Of a stretch of 64,000 nucleotides of DNA, positions 11,746 through 24,000 are shown one piece after another. Each line of letters starts with the position of its first letter. Within the stretch, counting starts at the first letter, position 1. Both the position numbers and the translations under genes were made by a program. This DNA is from Staphylotrichum longicolle (Eukaryota > Ascomycota > Sordariomycetes > Sordariales > Chaetomiaceae): assembly GCA_019096155.1 (NCBI GenBank), contig JAHCVI010000001.1, forward strand, positions 5,022,001 to 5,086,000, read 5' to 3'. The notes under the pieces were generated by a model, which worked only from the letters and a program-made list of their open reading frames with translations, made no database searches and was not told the DNA's origin.

Positions 11746-12914
11746 GCCGGGTGGTGGGTGTGATTTTCGACTTCAGACAGCAGAGTCGATCGCTGAGGAA
11801 GGATCGGAGGGTCGGGATAACAAGTCAGTCCCAGTACTGGCGCCACAGGATGGCGCAGTCTTTGGTTTGTCTTGTCTGGGGGGTTTTGCTCCTGATGCCC
11901 TCAGAGGGGAGTTGTCGCGGGAATGATGGGATGGAGGTTGTGTCTCTCAATTGCCCGTTCAGCGTTACTGTGCCGCAGCTTCTCTTCCGCCGCCCAGTCT
12001 CTCTGCCTGGTCTCGTTCCGCTTTGCCAGTCCCTGCCTTCAAAACTGCCCCTGCTGTCGTCGTCGTTCTCGTCGTCGTCCTGGACCCTGGAATCCCAGTG
12101 GTGTGGAGAAAAAGTCAATGTCAATCTCGGCCGAAGATGGCGCGGAGCTTGACGTAACCGCGCCGGCCCGCCGCAGGGGTACGGCATCAGCTCGAATCCA
12201 CTGGCCGCCGTGGGCGAATCAGCGCCCGTCCACGCCAGAAACGGGTTCCGCATCGTCGCTTGTCGAAAAACGTGTGTCAGCGGTTTTGGGTGGGGGCGCT
12301 CGTTCCCGTTTCCTCGGAATGCCAACCGAACAAGCAGCGGACACAAATTGATGGCCTGAGTAATCGCCTTGCAGCGCTGGGCTGGGAGGGCTTATTGAGG
12401 CACGATGCGTCGAGTCTTATATCCTATAATTGACAATGGATGGAACAAAGTCGGGCGCTCTGAGGGGGTGGGTGTTGTGTTTCGACCACTGTTTCTTGTG
12501 CTGCACCCCTTAGATCGGCAAGCCGGGTCGTGTTCCAAGGCCCGTTGAGCTTCGAGATAAGCGAGCTGCGATTCGCTTGTTCTGGAGTGGTGAGGTCAAC
12601 GGTTAACTCGACGCCTCAACGGTCAACGGCCAAAAAAAACGGTTCATCACAGGCTCCCTGACAGTCGCCAGAACGACGCAGCTCACCACCTAGCGCACCC
12701 GGGCATCTTTGTACTTGCCAACACACACGGTACTGCCCCAGTTTGGACCCTGGTCGTCGAAACCGCCCGGCCTCATCACATCACGTCTCACGACTGCTGC
12801 GGGTCTCCCAAGTCTGACCTCGTGTCTCAGTCCTGCACTAGTTTGTCTCGTGCCACGAGATCCCTCGCTTCATCCCTCTTTGTTCATAACGGTCCCTGAA
12901 CATCAACTCCCGAC
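11746..12914. promoter_or_regulatory. Divergent intergenic region upstream of SHB17
   Basis: 1.17 kb between divergent starts. Open frames on both strands (for example 11825-12346) overlap each other and carry no motif. The 300 bp before 12915 are C/T-rich with many TCAC/CTCG runs, as expected of a 5' leader. No repeat or RNA gene seen. Confidence 0.5.
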
Positions 12915-14094
12915 ATGTCAACCCCCCGCGTCTTCATTGTCCGCCACGGCGAGACGGAATGGTCACTCAACGGCCGCCACACCGGCTCGACTGACATCCC
13001 CCTGACGGCCAATGGAGAAAAGCGAGTTTTGGCAACCGGGAAGGCGTTGGTTGGCAACGATCGTTTGATCGCCCCCAGTAAACTGGCCCATATGTGAGTA
13101 TTTCATGTAATCCCCTCCCCCCCTTTTCTCCCTCCTCGGGCCTCGCAAGGGGTTGTTCCCCTAATCCCCGACCACATGGGCCGGATCGTCAGATGGCTTG
13201 CCGATCTTGCCGAGTCCCGTGAGCTTGTCATTGACTGCCCGACAGCTATGTATCTCCAAGGCGGCGTGCCCAGCGAACCCTAGAGCTGCTCAACCTCACC
13301 AACAAGGACCACTTGCCATGGAAAGCGCACGGCGAGCCTTTCTGCCAGGGCCCTCAGTGCGACGCCACCATCGAGGTCACCGAGGACATTCGAGAATGGG
13401 ACTACGGCGACTACGAGGGCATCACGACCCCTGACATCAAGGAACTGCGGAAGCAGCAGGGACTGGACCCCCACTGGGACATCTGGAGAGACGGCTGCCC
13501 AGGTGGAGAGTAAGCCGCCCCTTCCCCTCCCCCGGCTTATTTTCAAGCGCATGAGAACCTTGGGTCTAACCCCACGACAGGAGCCCAACCGACATTTCGA
13601 AACGCCTTGATCGGCTTATTGAGCAGATCAGGGAGAAATGGCACGGGCCCGTCATGGGCAAGGGGAAGGCCGAGGGCGTCAACGGCGATGTGCTGATTGT
13701 TGCCCACGGCCACATCCTCCGGGCCTTTGCGCAACGCTGGGCGCGCCAGTCGCTCCATGGCGGGCCTACCTTTTTGCTGGAAGCGGGCGGCGTCGGCACT
13801 CTGAGGTGAGCGCGTCCACTCATCGCATCTCCATTTTTGGGGGAGTGGCATGCTAAGTTTTGGGGGTGTAGCTACGAGCATCACAGTATCGACGAGCCTG
13901 CTATTCTCCTCGGCGGCGCCTTTATCGTTGACATTCCCGGTGAGTCTCATGTTCCCCTTGACTGCTCAGAGACTACCCCTTGCCTCGGGGAGCAGGAATT
14001 ACATGGCTGCCGTTCACCGCAGCTCACTTTCCCAACCTTGCATGGCATGTGCTGACTTGTACTTGCAGAGGTCAAGAAGGAGATCAACCAATAA
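12915..14094 (+). CDS. shb17: Histidine-phosphatase-family enzyme, SHB17-type sedoheptulose-1,7-bisphosphatase
   Basis: Five exons (12915-13093, 13246-13509, 13581-13805, 13872-13939 and 14069-14094) encode 253 residues with correct phases throughout. The phosphoglycerate-mutase signature FIVRHGETEWSLNGRHTG places the phosphorylated histidine at residue 11. SPRRRAQRTLELL, the acidic EDIREWDYGDYEG and the second catalytic histidine in VLIVAHGHILRAF follow in family order. Yeast Shb17 dephosphorylates sedoheptulose-1,7-bisphosphate and feeds riboneogenesis. The HGETEWS...GRHTG and GDYEG stretches resemble Shb17 more than glycolytic mutase or fructose-2,6-bisphosphatase. The last exon holds only about eight codons (EVKKEINQ and stop). 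Convergent with the methyltransferase gene, 189 bp away. Confidence 0.85.
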
Positions 14095-14283
14095 TGGGTG
14101 GTCCATACAACTTCTTTGTTGCTCTGCGCCCTCATGTCCCCCTGATTTGGTACAGTCTGCTGAGCGATAGAGCACGGTGGCAAGCCAGCGTCCAAGTCAT
14201 CGCGCATTTAAAAGGTCTATCGAAACATAACTACAATCCTTGGCCCCATCTACCCGTTTCAAATGCCATTTGTATACCCTTGA

Positions 14284-15694
14284 TCAAGCCTTGGTGCCAC
14301 GCGCCATAAAGAGATTCCTCCGAACCTCGCCCGAGTCCTTTGAAATGTTGAACACGACAGCCATCTTCTCAAGCGCAAAGTCCTTGCCGACCCCGGCCTG
14401 TTCGAAGATGCCCCTGATCTGCTCCTCCGAGAAACCATGGTGAGTAACCGTCGAGGAGGCCGGGTGCGAAGCCTGCACGGGCGCAACATTCCGTCTTGTC
14501 AGCTTCATTGCTCTCTCTTCTTCCCCATGTAAAAAACGCGATGGTCCCTAGCAGGAGGAGCAAACTCACATCCATCTTGTCGTGGGAGAAGAAATCCAGA
14601 ATGACCAAAAAAACCCCGGTCTTGAGCCGCTCTGCCAATCTGCGCGCCGCCAGTGACGGGTCATCAAAGTGGTGGAACCCGAGGCCGACGGCGGCAACGT
14701 CAAAGTTGGAAAACTCCGGAGTGGCAAAAGCAGCTGGGCTGGGGTCGTCAGGAACACAGAGGTTGCCTTGGTAGGCATGCATCTCTGAGGCGGCGAGACC
14801 CTGCTAGGTATCAGCAACCGTGGAGGTGTCAAGAAGTGCAAAGGAGGTTTTGTGTCTGACCTGATTCTCAGCACGGGCGTTGTACGTGGCCACCTGGGAG
14901 TTGTTAGCGATGAGGCGCTAGAAAGGGACTTTTGAGAAAGCTCCCAGAGCAGTTGTGTCCGGTCCAACTCAGCCAGTGGCGGGTGCTTACCATGTTTTCT
15001 GACAGATCAATGCCCACGCATTGGGTAGTGTACGGAGCGAGGGCCTATGAAAATTGTCAGAGTGAACCGATCTCGCCGTGACGTCTTTCCACCCCTTGCA
15101 GTGGTTGTCGTGACGTTTCTTGGCTTGGAAAGGAGCTTACCCTTGAAACTACAAGAGAGTTAGCTGAGGTGAATCATCTACCACTCAATTTGCGAACATC
15201 AAGGGGAATGACGGTAGATGTGATTAGGGATTGGGTTTTCCTTCTTCCCCAAACCCACCGAGCCGATGAGGAAGAGAGCAAAAGAACAAAAGGTGATCGC
15301 ACGGTAAAGGGGCGAAGAGAAAAACAAACATACCAACACCAGTCCCGCAAGCATAGTCCAAGAGTCTCACGGTCTTCGTTTGGGCATTTTCACTCTGAAC
15401 CTCCCCATCGTCTCCGGCCTCGTCATCGTCATCGACCCAGTCGGCCCCAATAAATTCAACTCTCTCCCGGATCTCCTCGATTAGCTTGTTCAGCGTCTTC
15501 TCATGCTTGCTGTCGTAGCTGGCAGCCTCTTTGCTAGATAGCGGATTCGCATTAGCTCGCCACAGTTTGTCTGGAACCACAAGAGGAAGCCCAACTCACT
15601 TGAAATATTCCTGGTTCTGCTCCGAGGCAGAAGCCCCAGCGCCATGGTGGTGGTGGTGGTGGTGGTGATGATGGTGGGCGGACGGGGCAGACAT
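14284..15694 (-). CDS. Class I SAM-dependent methyltransferase
   Basis: Seven exons: 15694-15600, 15533-15334, 15148-15141 (8 nt), 15044-14991, 14893-14861, 14800-14570 and 14502-14284, for 279 residues. Motif I is LLDYACGTG (residues about 89-97). GVVSRALAPYTTQCVGIDLS is assembled only when the 8-nt exon is included. GLGFHHFDDP and LKTGVFLVILDFFSHDK match later methyltransferase motifs. The C-terminus contains HHGFSEEQIRGIFEQAG and ends MARGTKA. The N-terminus carries an unusual run of 11 histidines (residues 7-17). The substrate is not predictable; the fold suggests small-molecule or protein methylation. The acceptor of the last exon is uncertain between 14502 and a site 12 nt upstream. No frameshift seen. 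Confidence 0.87.
15141..15148 (-). other. 8-nt microexon of the methyltransferase gene
   Basis: Coding-strand sequence TTTCAAGG, flanked by acceptor CTCTTGTAG and donor GTAAGCTCC, with a branch-like GCTAAC upstream. It restores the phase between exon 2 (phase 1) and exon 4 (phase 0). It encodes the V-S-R that family members show directly after the GTG motif. Confidence 0.82.
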
Positions 15695-18600
15695 GTTGCT
15701 GATTCAAGGGTAAGACGACGGAGGACAGAAACAACGAGTTTGGGTTTGGTTACGGTGTTGAGAGCGGAGAGTACAGGAAATAGGTTTTTGCGGAGTATGA
15801 ATTATTCTTTTTTTGGTTTGCAGATTCTGTCTGGTTGTTCTGTCATATAAATACACATCAGCCTTGCGGAAACATCTCGGCCACTTTTCGACTCAGTGCA
15901 GCGTGCATCTTCAAGACACAGAGAAGGGGCCGAAATCAGGCTCGGAGAGAAACTACGACAAGGTATCACAAAAAAGAAAAGTCCGCGAGATATGTCCAGG
16001 TGAGTCAATTGCGAGATTCAGAGTCCTTGATGGAAAATCCACCTGGGAATAGACTCATCACCTTATGGCCCACCAAGAGTGCGAGGGACATGCTGAAGCC
16101 GACACAGAACTTTGGGTGTGCACACCGTCCCAATTTCGGATTGTGTTCACAATCCCCATCCGTTTGTATTTCAGGTAACACGAGCTTTCTTCAACGAAAC
16201 GGAACCCTCGTTTTGCGCCGACAGAGGATTCAAGAAAGAAGGGGTGCTCGAGCGCGAGCATGGTTGGACGGGCCAGGACGGGACGGGAGCGGGACGAGCG
16301 AGATTGGCAATGGGGGACAATGCAACCAGAGACGTACCAGAGGGGTCCGAGACTCGGGAGGCCAATGAGGCGATGGAGCCCTCGCAGCGGCAGATGCCAG
16401 AGTGGCGCCAGAAGCAAGCAGCAGAAACAGGAAAAACGGTCCCTTTGTTTGATCCCTGGGTGCGTCGACCAAGAAGCCCCGCGATTGGCGTCGGCGAGCA
16501 GAAAGGCTGGAATCTGACACCGCGACCTGAGAGGTTGGGTAAACTCGACCCGACAGCGGATTCGCAGCACGCCATTTCCCGCATTAACCCTGATAGGTAA
16601 CGACGCCGCCGCCGCCCCAGCGACGTGGGACGCGAAATTCCCGACTAGCGGATTTTAGCGCGTTCTTGGGGTCTGGCAAACGGGTACGAGCGATCGCACC
16701 GGCGATCCCATGGAAGGAAAAATGCATGACCCCGCCTCGGTCCGCAGCTTGTCCCAGTCACAAGGGAACACGCCCCCGGGGTGGCTGATGAGCTAGCCCG
16801 TCCCAGCATCTGGGTACGAAGTACCTTTGTTCCCATGGCCTCCGGGCCCTCGACAAGCGGCATCGTGGGACCTTTTCGCGGTCCTGCGGTGTGTGAACGT
16901 CACAGGCCTTTTTTTCTGTCCCACACGCCACGCGCAAGAATTTTGTGCGACGCAGCCATGCTTCATCGTGTCTCAGGAGTGTGGTGTTGTACTCGGTCAA
17001 AGGCTCGAACCCTCCCCCACCGCCGCGACCTATCCAAATCCCTCAAAGTCTGGGGACAGCTCCGGGCTGCGGCATGTTGCTGCTGCAGGCCGAACAGAAT
17101 GGCAAGAGGCTTGCTGCAAAGCTGGCCGGGTGGGGAGGAATGGACGCCTGGCAAGGGGGGGCAGGGCAGCGAAACAGGAGAAGAGCGGGCGGCACGGCGA
17201 GGTGCGAGCCCCTTCCCGTTCTTGTGATCAGTGGAGCAGACAGCTCCCTGCTATACGGGTCAGTGCATTGCTTGTTACGGGTGGTTGCTGCTGAGTCCGA
17301 CGCCGTGTGCGTGCCGGGAAGATGCCTTCTTCCTCATTCGTATCGCTGGGTCTGACGTTTTGGCGGGGGAGGCTTGGATGATGTGCGGTCGTGGGGTCTC
17401 ACAAGACTTGTTTCCCGTCCTTACCCGCCTCGGGAGAGCTGTCAGATCCCACATTCTGCGGCGGCACATCTCGGTACGCTTCAGGGTGTTACAGCGCGCT
17501 GGGTAATAGCTGTGCTGCCCATCATTGGCTCGAGACTGGGCGTGGTGCAACCCCAGTCGGGCCATTGGGCGGCTTCCAGCGGGCCCTTTCAGGCCGTCCG
17601 TTGGGCCGTAAGAGGCGTCGTGCCCTTGAAACTGGATTCCTTGACCGTTGGATCGACCCGTGACAGCCTCTTTGGTGCTGTTGTACGGAGCACAGGGCTA
17701 ACGTATGTCTAAAAGGTGTCGTGACCGGACCCGTGAACGCGGTCGTGGTCGGAAGGCCTGTGCGATGAGGTCAAAATGCCGCGTCCATGTCCATGGGACG
17801 AAAATGCCCAGCTGGGGGATCTGGCTCTCGGCCCTGCTGAAGCCTGAAGGTGAGGAGGGGCGCAATCAGTGGGTGAGGTGGCGGGCGAGTCTCACCGCTG
17901 TTTGGCCGGATTGCCTTTTGGGGCTGCTGCCCTGTTGTGAGGCGAAGCGCGCACGCTGGTAGCGGGCCTGGTCTGACCTGTAATAAATTCCAACCTCTGA
18001 GACACGGAAATGGATGGGCACGGTTTGTGTCGTGCGACGGGGGATTGACTCGGCATGTCACGCTCGTCCAACCACGGCCAGGGACGATCAAAGGATCCTC
18101 GGGACCAGACATCTTACCCGAGCCGCGGCGGCCCAGCGACAGCGCCAGGCCCGTTGGCCTGCTCAGATCCAATGACTGACTGAAACCCGCCCAAATTAGG
18201 CTATGCTGCTCGAAAAGTCCACTCAAAGACATTCGCCCACGGTGGTGGGCTTCGTCAGCGCCCCAGGGTTCCGACCCGGTGCCAACGACAGCGAGCATTA
18301 CGGGCGCCAAGAGGTGAGCCGGCGGCGGGGAGCCCGGGGCCTCCGAACGGCAGATCCAGAGCCCAGAGCATGCCTCGGCCAGTTTCCTCCTTGGCCGGCG
18401 AGTTGGGAAGCACGGGCGTTTGAGGCCAGGGTGCGCCCTGCTTGGGAAGGGCAACGGAGAGGAGGACACTACCACAGTCGCTTGCAGGTCATGTCTTGCC
18501 GATGCGACGTGAAGCGACGCAGTGGCCGAACCCTGCAGGATGCCGCAGGCATTAAAGGGATGCCAATAACATAACCCACCCACAGGCTGGCTGGCCGAGC

Positions 18601-18696
18601 CGTGTTGGTCGGCTCTGCTGGCCTCCTTCGGGCGATTCCCGGACATGCAGGTTCCGTGGTTGGTGACCAAAATGTCGCCTTGCTGTTTGGGCGGGT

Positions 18697-18724
18697 GACA
18701 GGCGACAGGCGACAAGCGACAGGC
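18697..18724. repeat. Short heptamer tandem repeat, four copies of GACAGGC
   Basis: GACAGGC, GACAGGC, GACAAGC, GACAGGC in direct tandem, with one substitution in the third copy. It lies within the gene-free region. Confidence 0.9.
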
Positions 18725-20990
18725 GGGATTGCCCCTCGGTTTGGGCCCCGCGGAGTCGGTGAACCGTAGTTCTCGACACCAGGCTAGCGATGTCGGAAGG
18801 CGAGGTTCGGACTTTGTCACAATAATTCGACGTCGTCCGTCCCAGAGAACCGGGAGCTCATATTTAGCCGGCCTCTGCGCGTGCTGGTCGAGACGGGCTC
18901 CGAGGATCCTGTTGGCCGTCCAATTCCGGCGGTCAACAGCTGCTCAGCCCTACATGGGACGAATCCCAGCAATTTCGCTTTGATTGTGGTCGGTGTGTCA
19001 GCCGACGCTGACCCAACCGTGACACGCCCCCGAGAACGAGGGTCACGCAGGAAAGAAGGTGATGGCGCTCGGCGCTGCTGCAGCTGTGGCAGTGGTGAGT
19101 CCTGCAGAATGGCGCCTGGAAACACGGGACTGCCCCTGGAAGGTACATACGCCAAACACGTATCAAGCGCGTACTATACGGTAAATTTCGTGGCCCCCAT
19201 TGCAACGTGGCGCAACAGGGTTACCCTTGTCCTTCCGTTCCTGGGCCCCTCGCCGCACTGGCCAAGAGCGGGAAGGCGCGTTGGTTTTTGGGACCCAATC
19301 AGCCAGCTCAGAGCCAAGAGTGACAAGGAGACAGAGCCAAACTCTGCTGAGTGTTTTGCGCACCGCCCAAGACGCCGGACAAGCGGGGAGAGCCCCTCGG
19401 GTTGATTGGAACTGGCAAGTTGGGATGCTGCTTTTGAACCACATTCGGCCTGATTTTCAGCTCCCCTCCTCAGCCGAGCGAGAACAAAGACGGCGGGAGG
19501 GTCGCCTCGCGGAACCAGCTCCGTCCTCGACGGCCATGGGTGGAGCGGACAGCCATGAGCAGTGCAAGCGTGTCAAGAGACCTGGGGAGGCTGGGATCTC
19601 GGCCGGCACCCCCATTCCAGATTCCAACCCCGCAACGAGATTCCATCTTTTCGGGGACTGGCGCACGGGAGGGAAGATGTGGAGTGCAGGAGGGTTGAGT
19701 CACGTGAAAGCAAGCCTTGCGCTGATTTGTTCGTTGGGGGTGTGTTGGCCCCCTCGCGCCGCAAGGGAGCGGCCATTTCCCACTGGAAAAAGCATCTCAA
19801 GTGCCAGGTTCTCGGAAGGGTGGTGCAAACACGCCTGTTGGGCGCAACTCCGAGTTGACTCCCATTTGACCGCCTTTTGGAGCTTCTGGGGAGGAGCGAG
19901 CTCGCCTAGTGCCTGAATTTTGTGCCGCTTGCCTGCGTCAACGCATCGCCTGCTTGTTGGCTGGCCTTGGGCGCTATGGGCGTTTCTGCTTCTGGGATCC
20001 CGTTCCTCCTGATGGTTTGAAAGTGACGCGTTCTTTGGCGCAGGCCAGCCGTGTCTGTTCGCCGACATTATTTCAAACGAATATCCCTCGTCGGTACTGG
20101 TTTCTCGACTTCCCAGTTTTCAAAAACGGAGCCGGCTTCAACACGAGCCACTTGCCGTCGTGCCCAAGAAACCAAATCGGGAGGAATTCGGATGAGGTAA
20201 CTTGGACCAGCGATTGGCATTGCTCCTGTCTCCGGTGCTAACCTCTGCAACACGACAACCTGCTCCGCCTTTCGTGAGCCAGCCGCCGGAGGATTCCAAC
20301 TTCCAGAGTCTTAGCGCTGGTGGCGCAGCGTGGTTGGACTCGGCGGTGCAGTCTTCGTGAGACCTGGAGAGGTAGGTGGTCAGTTCTGATTGATCACTTT
20401 CTTCGGCAACCAACTGGTGTGCGAAAGCACCGACAGAGAACGGAGGGTCAACTGATCACGATCTGGGATTTGCGATGACAGGGTAGCCCATGCCCCGTCG
20501 GCGCCACTGCCCTCCTTCTTGTGATGCAGAATGAAATTCATCGAAGACATCGCGGCTGCCTGCCGGCCTGCGAGCCTGACATATCATCTTCTTTCTTCTT
20601 GCTGTTCTGGGGGCCCAGCTTGTTGGATCCCGGGACCGAGGAAGCGGCAAGCCGGTGGCTTGGCAAAGGGGGGGAAGAAATCCACCACAAGGGAGAGAGG
20701 CTGGGCTCCCACCCCTCCTGAACCGGGTCGGTGGGGTCGCTCAGATTTGTGGGTGACAATCCACGACGGCGTCACGTCGGCTGCATTAGGGGGGGAAGCT
20801 AGTGCCCGGCACACTGGATCAGGGCTGGACAGTGGCCCCCTTGATTCGCTAGAGGCGTCTCAACGAGGAACTTTATCAGCCACAACACAAACGAACAAAC
20901 GAGATTGATTGCTCCGTTGGATCTCCCGCGCTTGAGTCTTCTTTCAGGCCAACACTCACCCCGGGATCAGCACATGCACAGTGTTTGTTC

Positions 20991-21020
20991 GTGCTGCTGT
21001 GTGCTGCTGGGTGCTGCTGT
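20991..21020. repeat. Decamer tandem repeat, three copies of GTGCTGCTGK
   Basis: GTGCTGCTGT, GTGCTGCTGG, GTGCTGCTGT in direct tandem, with one base differing in the middle copy. It lies within the gene-free region. Confidence 0.9.
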
Positions 21021-24000
21021 GTGGGACCGTTTCGTCGGAGACTCTCCGCTTGGCTCGACGGAGACTAAAACGTCCCAGGACAAAGGAACGGCGTGCTGCG
21101 GGACGTCCCTATCCCCACCGTACCCGTGGTTTCCCGTAGTGTATCAACATGTACGGTAATGTCCGGTAACGCGAGTCAATTACATACAAGCATACTATCT
21201 GTTTCTGGCTCGATCCCGAGTTATCCGATATCAAGTTCTGAGCCCCTTCTTGGGTATTTTGAGAAAAATGGTCATTGCAGCCTCATTGTTCAATGTTCAG
21301 GGGGCACTACCATTTGGCATCTCGGAATGTGAGTTTCGTGGTTCCAGCCATCCTCGCCTTTTTACTTTGCATCTTGATTTTGACCCAGCCCTCTGTCGTG
21401 GGTTTGGCTCTTGGCGAACGTGGCGTCAAGACTAGGTACCTAGGAGGGCTGGAAGATCAGCGATGCGGTCTTGAAAGTGCTCAAATGTCTCTGTCACCGG
21501 TTTCAGGGGTGAACAGTTCCACCAACGCCCAAAATCAGACAATCGTGCATGTGCATCTACGATTTGCGAGGCAGCAGCATCCCCTCATGTCATGGCCAAC
21601 CTTTTTCAAACTCGCCTCGAATGTCACGAACGCAGGTTGATGTTGCCGAAACAAGCTGGGCAAGTCCGTTGTCAACCAGGACCAGGAGGCCGAGCCTGAA
21701 AGCCGGTATCCCTTGAGTAATCGTAATTGTCGTCCTCATCTATTAAGCGTCCGCAGGTGTAAAGATCGCCGTGGACCTCTCTGTGTTCCCCTCGAGGTAT
21801 GTACTGGTTGTAAGGCTTCCTGCTGTTGAAGGCTTTGTTTGATTCTGTTTCACCTTTGTGCAGCTTAGGCTTACCTAAAACAGGTGCGTGCTTGTCCCCG
21901 TCTCCTCCAAAAGATTACTTACATATGCAGGGAGACCTTGACTGTGCTTGAGTGCCACAGTACCATCGCCGAAACATGGCAGTGGCGACAAGTCGCAATC
22001 AGCTGTCTTTCAGAGTGCTCGGTCTCGAAGCGGCATGACCACACCTTCGTCTTTGAAAGCCGGGAGAAGCGAGACCCAGGGAGAGCGCAGTCCACAGAAC
22101 TTCCCAACCAATGACCTCGGTGGGATGCATGTGCCGCAGCGGACTACCCATGCGGGGGCATTCGAAAGGGTGCAAGGGTGCAGATCGACAGACCAATCAA
22201 ACGTTGGACCCGAAAGGAAGGACGGCGGGATGAGCCTAAAGAGGGGCGGGCGGCACGCGAATCCATGCCGCAGTTGCTCCCATCGATCCATCCGATCCAT
22301 GTCTCCACCAGCTGAAGGCTGCTTGGCAGCGGAGAAAGGCGGGCTGCTGCCAAGAGCCTCGGTGGTGTCTCAGGGTGCCATCCACGCAGCACAGGGGGCA
22401 AGAGGGGCTCCGAGTGTGCACTGTGGAATGCAGAGACGGGGATGGTGTGCGGAGCATGCCGGGAGCAGGAATGCGTGATGCGGGAATCCGGTGGAGTTGG
22501 GTAATTATGTGCCGGGCGGGTTGCGACCTGAGGTATCGTCAATTTCCTCGTGTGACGGGGGCGCCGGGCGGTCGCCAGCATTTGCCAGAACAGTCTGGGT
22601 CGTGTAGGGGGGCTTGCCGGAGGCACGGCGGGACGGACCCGACCCCCCATCTGGTTCTGGCCAAGGCAACTTGTGTTGGTGCGGATGCTTTCTCCGGCGC
22701 CCTCGATCTGCGTCGGGTTGGCCCATCAGATCTCAGATGTGCCTTTGCGGGCCTTCCGGCTCGAAGCTGCCAGCAAAGGCGGTGCGTGTTCGGCGCTGTC
22801 GGTTATTGTGGCCCTGTCGCTTGCGCGGGCTGTGGGCACTGTTCGTTGTCGATCGGTTGCTGCAGGGTGAGGTGTTGCTGGCGGGGTGGGACGCTGTTTG
22901 TCAACGGGCATCCCGACAACTTGCTTCAAGGTTCCCACCCCTCACGAAGAAGGCGCCGGCCATTGGCTCCTTCGCGTGGCAGTTGAGAAGCTGGGTGCCG
23001 CTGCACGTCGCCAAATGAAGGCACGCACCATACCGAATTCTCAGAGATGTGGTTGCCAGAGCGTGCAGAGGCATCAACTGGGCTCCTGCAGAAATTGAGC
23101 TCTCACAAGGCTCTGTGATTTGGGGATGCATCGCCACTGCCGGGCAAGGATAGCCTGTCTTTTGCTTCGCGCAGGCGGACTGCGACATTTCAGCACAACA
23201 CGGCTGCAGTGACCCACTGCTCACGAGGACACCATGACAGGCCGAGGACGTGTGTGGAAAACGACGGGAGGAAAGAGAAACCCCCATTGCCCCCCAATGC
23301 CCTGGGAGGGCTACAATCAGGTAGGGAACAGGCTTGATCGTCGCAACTTGGGCTTTCCAGCTGCCCGGGACAGGGGCGGTGGGCGGCTGCAATCGAGTTC
23401 CTGATCCCGCCCTGCCCCTCCATCTCGGAACGGCGATTTCTCTGTCTGCGAGAGCCAGCCAGGCTGAGCCATCTTTGGTGCTGCATGCAGGGTGCACGCT
23501 CTGGTTGGCTGCGGCAAGTTTGGGCTTCTGGCACGGCGTCTTCGATCTCCTCGGTAGGGCTCTCTCGGCCCGGTTCCGTTCGGGGAGTTCAAAACTTGGT
23601 CGGTGACGGGAGTGTGATCACAAACGATTGGCACGCTGTGTCTGCATCGGCGGGGCAACTCAACTTCGGAACACACTGCGACACGGTAGTTACGCACAGC
23701 AAGGTCAGCCGACGCAGAGACACGGACACAAACGTGCGGGACGGCACGGGAGTTTTGGTTGCTCGATGCTGCCGCGTCCCGTCCTGGGTTTCGTCCGAGG
23801 TGCCACGTCGAGAAGCTGAGATGGCTTCATCACTGTTGTGCGAGCGGGCGAGGGCCTGTAGATGCAGCCAGGCCCAATAGTTAGAGAACATGCACGCTGC
23901 CGGTCATGGTGCCGGCTTCCAAATTTGCTCCGGTCTTGTCCAAGTTCCAATGTCGAGCCATCAACGTAACTAACTCACTTGAAGTTGAAGCTGCCATCCC

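Noticed and set aside
17771..18820. Longest open frame in the gene-free region (349 codons, minus strand)
   Set aside because: Composition is that of random GC-balanced DNA (R, P, S, G, W), with no motif, overlapping open frames on the opposite strand and no splice signals.
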